DNA of 64,000 bases from Aedes albopictus (taxonomy: Eukaryota; Arthropoda; Insecta; Diptera; Culicidae): NCBI RefSeq assembly GCF_035046485.1, contig NC_085137.1:379936706-380000705 (forward strand), read 5' to 3'. Shown here one piece after another: positions 56,223 to 64,000 of this stretch (the stretch's first letter is position 1; every line of letters begins with the position of its first letter). The position numbers and the translations under genes are program-made. The notes below the pieces were generated by a model, which saw nothing but the letters and a program-made list of their open reading frames with translations, was not told where the DNA came from and made no database searches.

Positions 56223-56344
56223 CAACGCTTCCCAACCTTGGCTTTCGCGACCCCTCAGTCTGTTGTCACCCCGCTTTTCATAGAACAATCGCAGCGTGCC
56301 TGCAAGCAGTTGGGGGGTCGCGAAACAAAGGTTGGGAAACCGTG
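56223..56344. mobile_element. 122-bp hAT MITE, duplication CTTTAAAG
   Basis: The ends CAACGCTTCCCAACC and, inverted, CACGGTTTCCCAACC enclose a gcgaccccnn-type core with its inverse ggggggtcgcg. The 8 bases CTTTAAAG flank both sides (56215-56222 and 56345-56352). The ttcccaacc terminus is common among insect hAT MITEs. Confidence 0.9.
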
Positions 56345-56427
56345 CTTTAAAGTATGGAGTGCATCCTATAGTGCCAACTGATCCACTAACGCTTGCATGT
56401 AATACGCAATAAAGTCAGAGCCGTATG

Positions 56428-56600
56428 GGGTTATCCATAAACCACGTGGTTTTCGGGGAATGGTGGAGGGGGGCCGGGGGCTTAGGGTATGGTGCAACAA
56501 CGTTATACATTAGAGGGCTTAGGGTATGGTGCAACAACGTTACAATTAGAGGATTAGATAAAAGCACGTATGGAGCTATTATTGGGCTTCAAAGGAGTTT
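56428..56600 (+). mobile_element. Truncated MITE end plus short duplication
   Basis: The phrase ggttatccataaaccacgtgg matches, with one change, the left end of the 11409 and 49989 MITEs. No right end follows. Next, ggcttagggtatggtgcaac occurs twice (56479 and 56516), a 37-base tandem step. Confidence 0.6.
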
Positions 56601-57146
56601 TACCCTTGTAGCTTTTCACTTTTACTTCGGAATCCATCGCCGAAGTTTTTTTTTCGTATTTTCTTTGGCAGTTCTCGTAAGTTATAGCTATTTTTTGCAT
56701 CGTGTGTTACGTACTCTTTGCTTGTGTTATTGTTTAGCAAAACACGTTCATTTATTTCAAATCAAAATTTCAATAATTAATGCTGGTTGAAATCGCACTT
56801 ATAATGCATTGACGGTAAAATATGAACCGTATAACTTATCATGAAATTAGCTGAATTGGGTTCTTTAGTGGTATCCAGATTATTGCATAATCGGAATCTC
56901 CGTCCAAAAATTAGTCGAAATCCAAAATTTCATCATTTTTGGTGACCGGGAACTATTTTTAAAATGCATTTAAAGTTTGTATGGAGAAAATTTTTTGGTC
57001 GGGGTGAACTGTCACTTTATCGATTGAACTGTCATTCTATCCACGGAAATTAAAACTGTTTTGTTTATTTAACCATCAAAACAAAGGAATTGGAACGCAA
57101 TAAAATCATCTAATACTCAGAAAAATGCAGGATTGATAATCCTCCT

Positions 57147-57454
57147 CTTCTTTCTTCTTCTTTTTTCTGGCCAACTAGCACCGTTCGGCGCCAGTTGTGT
57201 TTTACGTCGTCTGGGTCTAGGAGCTAAGCCTTAAATTCCGACGCCCCAGGGAGACAGCCACCACACCTGAGGACCCTACATATCGAACCCATCAACACAT
57301 GAGCCGGGACCTACGGCTTTACTTCCTATCCGAGGGAAGGCGTGATCACGGATTTTATGTCTCAGAAAATCCCATCGGCGTCGACGGGAATTGAACCCCG
57401 ACCGACTGGGATGAGAGGCAACCACGCTTACCACTACACCACCGACGCCGACAT
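57147..57454 (-). mobile_element. tRNA-derived SINE, third family
   Basis: On the minus strand the head reads ggtggtgtagtggtaagcg (A box) and ggggttcaattcccgtcg (B box), with a body containing gtcccggctcatgtgttgat and a GAA-rich tail. The 12-base sequence ataatcctcctc lies on both sides (57135-57146 and 57455-57466). The head resembles a tRNA of the tggtgtagtggt type (Asp-like). It sits inside the 55.88-58.48 kb element. Confidence 0.9.
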
Positions 57455-57488
57455 ATAATCCTCCTCGAAATCAAAAGAGTTTTGCAAC

Positions 57489-57874
57489 ATTCGCCTTGAC
57501 GGAGGCTCTCTGAGAGAATTGCGCTTGCGTGAAAACAATTTTTTTTAACATGGGAAAGGATAGGAGCTGCATTTTCAAATGCTTCTAATTCTTTATAGAA
57601 AATTTTTCAAGCAAAACGTTCTTAATGTTATCGAATGAGATTTTGATACGCTATATTATAGACATAACATTGTGATTTAAAAACTTTTGTCTAAAACCAG
57701 TTATAATGTAGCTAATTGAAAGTATATTGCAAAACATTAACACTTTTTTCAATCTGAAGTCCCTAAAATATTTTAGAAGCATTTGAAAATGCAGCTCCTA
57801 TCCTTTCCCATGGTAAAAAAAAATTGATTTCACGCACAGCGCAATTCTCTCAGAGAGCCTCCGTCAAGGCGAAT
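57489..57874. mobile_element. 386-bp foldback with about 115-bp arms
   Basis: The left arm attcgccttgacggaggctc continues through tctgagagaattgcgc, catgggaaaggatagg and gctgcattttcaaatgcttc; the right arm ending at 57874 is its inverse with few differences. About 155 bases of AT-rich loop separate the arms. No target duplication was confirmed. Confidence 0.85.
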
Positions 57875-58360
57875 GCTCTAGAGCGGTGTTTTGCTTTTGC
57901 CTCGTCGCGAGGGAGCGAACGAACCCCAAACAGAGAGGTAATAAAAACTGAGCGAGGAAGAGGGGAACGAAAAAAGAGCCGATTATTATTTCGGGTTTTT
58001 GAGTGCGATTTTCGCCCTAAGAGTCTTTCTTTGTATGGGAGTGGAACTCGCGAGAGCTTTTTGAGTGTGAGTGGACGTGAGAAACACAACAAGCAATTAT
58101 GAGTGTTGGACGAACTCCTCGCTGCGCGGCAAGCTCGCGCTCGGTACTGTTGAGGATTTGCGTTATGATTTTTGAGTTTTATTTTCACTCCTCAAAAAAT
58201 CGCCGAAATCGCTTCCTCATTTTCTCGCGAGGGAGGTTCTGTCAAGCCTGGAAAAATGAGCTCTTTCGATTAGGCTAAAGAAAATGGCAATATTTAATTC
58301 ACTAAACAACCCAATTGTGCGTATTCTTCAATAGGAAATGGAAAGATATAATGCCTGATG
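57875..58360. other. Unassigned interior sequence
   Basis: GC-balanced filler (58.0-58.2 kb) inside the hAT-like element with two overlapping open frames on opposite strands and no recognisable domain. Confidence 0.3.
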
Positions 58361-58785
58361 AACGATTTAAATACATTATTCACCAAAAAATAAAATTTGC
58401 TTATTTCCCGGGATCCCGGGAAATGGCAATATTTTTTCCCGTTTCTCGGGAAGCTGAATCCCGGGGAAATTGGAAGCCCTGCTTAGGAAGCAAAAAAACA
58501 TATTTCCGGTAAATACATGGTATGAAAATTACCAGTATCTGCAATAATTGCGCTTTTCTTCCACTTGTATCATTAGTAATCTAGGATGCGTAAATCATTG
58601 TTTTAGAAGAGCATTTCCTGTGCTCTTTAGCTTTGCGTTAGATCGTCAATAGGGAAGTTATTTCTTTGGAGGCCTTCCAAAACAGAACAAAGAGCGCTGA
58701 AATTTGTAAACCTCCAGTAACCTGCTCTAATTTTCCCATGACAGCACTGCAGTGCAAGACCATACTAGGTCGCATCTATACTCTT

Positions 58786-58932
58786 ATTTATTTTATCTGT
58801 ATTAACGAGATTTTTAGCCCTAGGCTAGTTCATCTCGGGACCCACGCTTTACTTCCCTTCCGAGGGAAGAACTCATATTTTGCGAGTTTGTCGGGAGTGG
58901 GATTCGATCCCAGGTCCTCGGCGTGATAGATT
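58786..58932 (-). mobile_element. Truncated SINE, ggacctgg family
   Basis: The minus strand shows the B box (gggatcgaatcccactcc) and body (gtcccgagatgaac) of the family at 9553 and 52270, but the A box is missing. The 9 bases tatactctt lie on both sides (58777-58785 and 58933-58941), so it inserted in truncated form. Confidence 0.85.
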
Positions 58933-58941
58933 TATACTCTT

Positions 58942-60058
58942 GCTCAAGATGATAATTCCGCCAGAAATACATCATCAATTGACTCAATGTTTATCTACTC
59001 TAATCGTCATTGGTAACGCATGCTGACTTTGATTCTATGTGCATTGCATAACTGTCGACGAACTAATAAAATCTTTAAGCTGGCAAACAGTTTCTATCCC
59101 AATAAAATCACCACGACAAAAAGGCAAAGCAGAACACTATATGAAACTACAAAGTTGTTGCAATCCACCTTTTTTCACATTTTCCAAGTCACCGTTCCGA
59201 TAAAAGGAAAACCGTTCTCCAATTTTCATCCCCAGTGACACAGTTTCTGAATTGTTTTCCCACCGCGCACAATTTCCCAGCGCCCATCATGATCTCAAAG
59301 TTGTTTTCGCTTTTTGCCCTTGCAGCAATGCGACGACAGACGACGGCATGCAGTTTCCGTAGTGTTTTGGCGGTTGACGTTAATGTTGCCGTTAAATTGG
59401 AAATGGATGCATGAGCGAGTGAAGCTGAAGCCATGCACCATCGTGGATCGTAGTCGCGGTTCTGCCTGCCTCTTTGCGCCGCCCATCACAACTTAACTTC
59501 ACAACCAAGTCAGCCGGATGAAAGTGAGAAAAGTTTTAATTAGCATGCTCCGCCAACATTCTGTATGGACCGGGAGTTGGTCCTGCGCGAAGACGCACGC
59601 GATACTGCAGAAGTACTAGGTATAGGTATGATCCGAAACTTCGTTGGGTGTCTCGTGCAGAGAAGCAATTGCCGTCATGCACGTGATCCGGCGAAGTCAG
59701 CTCAGCTGTTTGTGTGTCAGTGTAAAATTACCGCAACTTTCAATTATCTTGTTCTTGACGCGAAATGGTTTGGCTCCAGTAGCAGCAGCGTGTGCGAGCA
59801 GCTTTGTTCATGGTTCTTGGGAGATGAAACTTTGTAGTGCACTTGTCCTATATAATCAAGCTCGCGATGCATCGCGGTGACTAGTTGAGAGGCTATAATA
59901 TTCATTTGCAGAAAATGTTTCTATTCTTCCTGTGATTATACGTAAATGATGTTGCGTTGTGGGTTTTGGTAAGTAATACCCTGAAAGATGTTAAATATGT
60001 CATAAAGAGCAAACCGTTTTGGTGGATAAAAAATCTACACGGAACATTAACCGAATAT
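58942..60058. other. Mostly unique sequence
   Basis: Composition is more balanced at 59.18-59.85 kb, with overlapping short open frames on both strands and no known domain. It could be single-copy or regulatory DNA. Confidence 0.35.
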
Positions 60059-60065
60059 AACTTTC

Positions 60066-60331
60066 TGGGTCTCCAGTTAGCCTAGTGGTTAAGGCTATGG
60101 ATCGCCAATCCGGAGACGGCGGGTTCGATCCCCGTTCCGGTCGGGAAAATTTTCTCAACTCCCTGGGCACAGAGTATCATTGTGCTTGCCTCACAATATA
60201 CAAATTCATGCAATGGCAAGCATAGAAAGCCCTTCAATTAATAACTGTGGAAGTGTGCAAATAACACTAAGTTGAAGCGAGGTAGGCCAAGTCCCAGTGC
60301 TGACGTAGAGCCAGAAAGAAGAAGAAGAAGA
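60066..60331 (+). mobile_element. tRNA-derived SINE, agttagcctagtgg family
   Basis: The head has an A box (tagcctagtggttaaggc) and B box (gggttcgatccccgtt), then a body with cctgggcacagagtatcat and taataactgtggaagtg, and a (GAA)n tail. A short direct repeat aactttc flanks it (60059-60065 and 60332-60338). It is the intact reference for the split copy at 48126-49950. Its 3' half is related to the Feilai-like family. Confidence 0.85.
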
Positions 60332-60338
60332 AACTTTC

Positions 60339-61089
60339 ATTTGAATATGTTCTAGGTTAGAGAATTCGATTTATCAGTCAATCAGTCTTTGGTTGTAAGT
60401 CGTTGAGATTCGTTGCTACGTTCCGGTATCGGTTGTAAACATCCTTGAAGGAAAATCACTCTCCTCAACATTCAAACGCTTGTACATACCGAATCTTAAT
60501 TTTCGATATCGATCGTATATGGTGTTATGGTCATTGCCATTTTATTTCAAATATTTTATCAAAACCCACGACAAAGGTTGGGTATTATTACAAGTTTTAT
60601 TTTTGTGTTAAATGTTTTAATGCGCATTTATAGGGCTCTGGCAGAATAGAGGCCCGCAATCCTATTTCGATTGCCAACATTCAGGCCATTTCGGGCCGTG
60701 ATTAAGTACTAGAGATGGAAACCTTTCCCTGACACAGACTTCAAGTTATAGAACTCTAGTGATGAAACCGGAATCGGGATGCCCCCTTAGGATTAGAAAT
60801 TCCTAGACAAAACTCAAGCTATGAAAGCAACTAATGCTGCGAACAAAAGGCACCATGCCAGAGAAAATACGATTACAGGATTGACTGATGGACCAACAAC
60901 ATTAATGAAACCTCGTCATCCTGTCATCGGAAATCGTTATCCACAAGGGTAACAGGGCTAAATATATGTTTTGTGTTGTGTCTGTCCATTTGTGATGTCC
61001 TAATTTATTACGCATTGTAAGGTTCTACTACAATATGCTATATTTTAATGTGCATTTGTAGTGCTCCATACTTTTTTGTAATAGTATGC
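60339..61089. other. Unassigned sequence before the RTE LINE
   Basis: The phrase atgcgcatttatagggctc (60.63 kb) resembles atgtgcatttgtagtgctc (61.05 kb), about 425 bases apart; this could mark repeated units of a LINE leader. Nothing else was recognised. Confidence 0.35.
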
Positions 61090-61519
61090 TGCGCAATACA
61101 GATCCCATTGTGATCCACTAACCTCTGCCCAGCAACTCCTATCGCTACCTCCTCGTGATACCGGCCGGAAACTACAAGCAACCTTAGGGAAGATCGGGTA
61201 ACCAACCCCGGTGGGAAGTTTGGTCGTAGGCTGACAGGGTAGGGGCGGTTTGCTTGTGCAAACCTGAGCGTCTGTTCTCCAGAAGGAGCGGCTCAAAATA
61301 GCGTCTGATCCCTATGTTAGGGATGGCTTATCAACGTCCGAGTGCCAGGGATGGACGCTAAGCTCAAATGTGCACTATCGTCCTCCGGAAAGTAGGGGGT
61401 TGGTGTCAGGCCCTATGAGCCAGCCCATTGTAACCCATTGTAACGGAAAAACAGCAACAGAATAATACGAACCGAGGTCAACGGCAAAGACCCCAGTGAA
61501 CAAAACGGACTTACGATTG

Positions 61520-62270
61520 GAAACTCGCTACGTGGAACTGCAGATCTCGCAACTTTATTGGAAGGGCTCGGAAGGGCTCGGCATCATAGCGCTGCAGGAG
61601 GTGTGTTGACAGGATCCATGGTGCGAACGTTTAGAGGTAATCATACCATCTACCAGAGCTGCGGTACAGCTTTCATCGTGATGGGTGATATGCAGAGCCA
61701 CGTGATCGATTGGTGACCGATCGACGAAAGAATGTGCAGGTTGAGGATCAAGGGCCGATTCTTCAACTTCAGCATAATAAACGTACCCTGCCCACACTCC
61801 GGAAGAACAAGGACGCATTTTAACCGCAGCTCGAACGCGAGTACGATCGCTGCCCAAGCCACGACGTCAAAATCATCATAGGAGATTTAAACGCTCAGGT
61901 AGGCCAGGAGGAGGAATTCAGACCAACGATTGGTGAGTTCAGCGCCCACCAGCAGACGAACGAAAACGGCCTACGACTCATTGATTTCTTCGCCTCCAAA
62001 AATATGGCCATACGTAGCACCTTTTTCCGACACAGCCTCCCTTACCATTCACCTGTAGGTCACCACAGCAGACAGAATCTCAAATCGACCACGTTCTGAT
62101 TGACGGACGGCACTTCTCCGACATTATCGACGTCAGGACCTATCGTGGCGCCAACATCGACTCCGACCACTATCTGGTGATGGTCAAACTGCGCCTAAAA
62201 CTCTCCGTCATCAACAATGTACGGCACCGGCGACCGCCACGGTACAAACTAGAGGGACTGAAACAACTGG
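61520..62270 (+). pseudogene. RTE-type AP endonuclease remnant
   Basis: This domain nicks target DNA to prime reverse transcription. Visible pieces in changing frames are LATWNCRS (start), IIALQEVC, MVRTFRGNHTIYQSCG, GRFFNFSIINVPCPHSG, then DVKIIIGDLNAQVGQEEEF near 61.88 kb, [27 protein letters not shown] near 62.08-62.13 kb and [10 protein letters not shown] near 62.16 kb. The GD-N and SDH residues of the AP-endonuclease fold persist. An 11-base duplication (gaagggctcg repeated) near 61.56 kb and several frameshifts break the frame. Confidence 0.8.
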
Positions 62271-62274
62271 ATGT

Positions 62275-64000
62275 CGCCTCAGCGCGGTTGTGTTGCCAGA
62301 CGAGGGCAAGCTCGATAAGGCCCCTCTAGAGGACTGCTGGAGTACAGTGAAAGCAGCCATCAACGAAGCAGTCGAGAGCACCATCGGGTACGTGGAACGG
62401 AATCGACGGAGCGAATGGTACGACGAAGAGTGCAGAACGGTTTTGGAGGAGAACAACGCAGCGCGGGTGGTAATGCTGCAGCAAGGGACCCGACAGAAGA
62501 ACGTGAAACGTTACAAATAGAAGCGGAAACAGCAGGCCCACCTCTTCCGGGAGAAAATCCGCCGCCTTGAAGAAGCTGAATGCGAAGAAAAGGAACTGCT
62601 GTGCCGTTCTCAAGAAACACGAAAGCTCTACCTGAAGCTCAGCGCATCCCGCAACGGCTTCGTTCCGCGAGCCAAAATGTGCAGAGATAAGGACGGAGGC
62701 CTCTTGACGGACGGACGTGAGGTGATCGAAAGGTGGAAGCAGCACATCGATGAGCACCTGAATGGCGTGGAGAACGTAGACACGGACGATCACGACAACG
62801 GAAGAAACGACGACACCAGTGCAAAGGAGGACAGAAATGAACTAACTCCCACGCTGAGGGAAGTTAAGGATGCCATTCATCAGCTCAGAACTAACAAAGC
62901 AGCTGGTAAGGATGGTATTGCAGCTGAACTCATCAAGATGGGCCCAAAAATGTTGGCCACCTGTCTGCACCGGCTGATAGTCAGAATCTGGGAAATCGAA
63001 CAGCTGCCAGAGGAGTGGAAAGAAGCGTTAATCTGTCCCATTCACAAGAAAGGCGACCATTTGGAATGCGAGAAAAGAGCGATCACTATTTTGAATGCTG
63101 CCTACAAAGTGCTATCCCAGATCATCTTCCTTCGTTTGTCACCTAAAACAAATGAGCTCGGGAGAAGTCATCAAGCTGGCTTCATCGACGGCCGGTCGAC
63201 AACGGACCAGATCTTCACCGTACGGCAAATCCTCCAGAAATGCCGTGAATACCAGGTCCCAACGCATCACCTGTTCATCGACTTCAAAGCGGCATACGAC
63301 AGCATCGACCTCGCAGAGCTATGGAGAACCATGGACGAAAACGGCTTTCCTGGGAAGCTGACTAAACTGCTTAAAGCAACGATGGACGATGTGCAAAACT
63401 GCGTAAGAGTTTCGGGTGATCTATTCAGTTCAATCGAATTTCGCCGGGGACTGCGACAAGGTGATGGACTCTCATGCCTACTATTCAACATCGCTAAATC
63501 CGGTCAATTTGTGTGCTTTGCGGGACGCCATGGACATTATCGCATGTAAATTTGGAACGGTGGCAGAGCGGTATACCCTCCTGAAACGCGAAGCAGCAAA
63601 GGTCGGATTGGTGATGAATGCCTTAAAAACAAAGTACATGTTGGTAGGCGGAAGCGAACACGACCGGATCCGTCTGGGTAGTAATGTTACGATAGACGGG
63701 GATACTTTCGAGGTGGTGGAGGAATACGTCTACCTCGGATCCTTACTGACAGCTGACAACAACGTGAGCCGTGAAATCCGGAGGCGCATCATCAGCGGAA
63801 GTCGGGCCTACTACGGGCTCCAGAAGAAACTGCGGTCGAAAAAGATTCACCCACGCACCAAATGCACTATGTACAAAACGCTTATAAGACTGGGGGTCCT
63901 CTACGGGTACGAGACATGTACCATGCTCGAGGAGGACTTGCAAGCACTCGGAGTATTTGAGCGACGCGTGCTAAGGACGATGTTTGGCGGTGTGCAGGAG
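62275..64000 (+). pseudogene. RTE-type reverse transcriptase remnant
   Basis: The linker contains [19 protein letters not shown] and a stop after NVKRYK. The open stretch from 62677 reads MCRDKDGGLLTDGREVIERW, NKAAGKDGIAAELIKMGP, EEWKEALICPIHKKGDHLE, TTDQIFTVRQIL, motif A FIDFKAAYDS and motif B GLRQGDGLSCLLFNIA. There about 18 codons are missing compared with 7089-8522, and a single-base insertion turns the FADD box into FAGRHGHY. The protein continues in another frame (LKREAAKVGLVMNA, VEEYVYLGSLLTADN, FERRVLRTMFGGVQE) to the window end. The damaged catalytic box shows the copy is dead. Confidence 0.85.

Larger units (their letters stand above)
55884..58481. mobile_element. hAT-like element with cccggga-rich ends
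   Basis: Ends TAGGGCTTCCAAT and ATTGGAAGCCCTG are inverted, flanked by cttaagaa (55876-55883) and cttaggaa (58482-58489), an 8-base duplication with one change. Within 130 bases of each end, cccggga and ctcggga occur many times, as subterminal repeats. The 2598-base interior carries a small hAT MITE (56223-56344), a partial MITE (56.43 kb), a SINE (57147-57454) and a foldback (57489-57874). No transposase. Confidence 0.8.
61090..64000 (+). mobile_element. RTE-clade LINE, longer copy, cut by the window end
   Basis: It starts with a GC-rich leader (61.1-61.5 kb), then endonuclease and reverse-transcriptase regions in the usual RTE order. The RT part is closely related to 7089-8522, but this copy retains the 5' half. 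Many stops and frameshifts make it inactive. The 3' end lies beyond the window, so no target duplication can be seen. Confidence 0.85.

Noticed and set aside
60066..60145. Functional tRNA gene
   Set aside because: Boxes belong to a SINE head; body and (GAA)n tail follow and a relative lies at 48.1-49.95 kb.
1..64000. Endogenous viral element
   Set aside because: I looked for viral polymerase, nucleoprotein or glycoprotein-like translations among the open frames and recognised none.

Overview
This window looks like a repeat-dense stretch of a culicine mosquito genome, most likely Aedes. The evidence is tRNA-derived SINEs with a (GAA)n tail that resemble the Aedes Feilai type, RTE- and R1-clade LINEs, a Penelope-like element, a DD37D mariner, and many MITEs. 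I read this by eye and from memory of the families; no database search was run. I found no intact host protein-coding gene, no rRNA, no convincing functional tRNA gene and no CRISPR array. Every recognisable protein is a decayed transposon protein.

Layout. 1-9.0 kb: a degenerate short-period array (GAATTCCTGGAG-like) broken by a large unit with inverted ends (about 3.16-6.27 kb). That unit carries a 152-bp tandem array, which is itself split by a TA-flanked MITE. A 5'-truncated RTE LINE (7.09-8.52 kb) has landed in the same array. 9-14.7 kb: a hairpin, SINEs, a MITE and apparently unique sequence. 14.74-17.32 kb: a non-autonomous hAT-like element. 18.7-24.3 kb: two pieces of one RTE-like LINE, a candidate terminal-inverted-repeat element between them, then a Penelope-like element. 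25-27.4 kb: two TA-flanked MITEs and a SINE. 27.8-32.9 kb: LINE remains, including an R1-type element whose ORF1 is interrupted by a second copy of its own 5' leader. 33-36.6 kb: unique sequence, then a SINE interrupted by a small hAT element.

36.7-41.3 kb: two more degenerate arrays of different subtypes. 41.3-45.1 kb: mostly unique sequence. 45.16-47.04 kb: a hAT-like element holding a palindromic MITE. 47.2-47.6 kb: a 144-bp tandem repeat. 48.1-49.95 kb: a SINE split by a DD37D mariner. 50-52.2 kb: MITEs and unique sequence. 52.2-55.4 kb: the clearest degenerate array, with a SINE inside. 55.88-58.48 kb: a hAT-like element holding a SINE, a small hAT MITE and a foldback. 58.8-60.3 kb: SINEs. 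61.1 kb to the end: a longer but broken RTE LINE cut off by the window edge.

The sequence gives several insertion events with readable target-site duplications: 8 bp for hAT, TA for mariner-like elements, 3 bp for the poly-C MITEs, and 9-14 bp for the LINE and most SINEs. These allow the relative order of many insertions to be worked out. I did not find a previously undescribed functional system. The most unusual features are the frame-preserving degenerate arrays and the depth of nesting.
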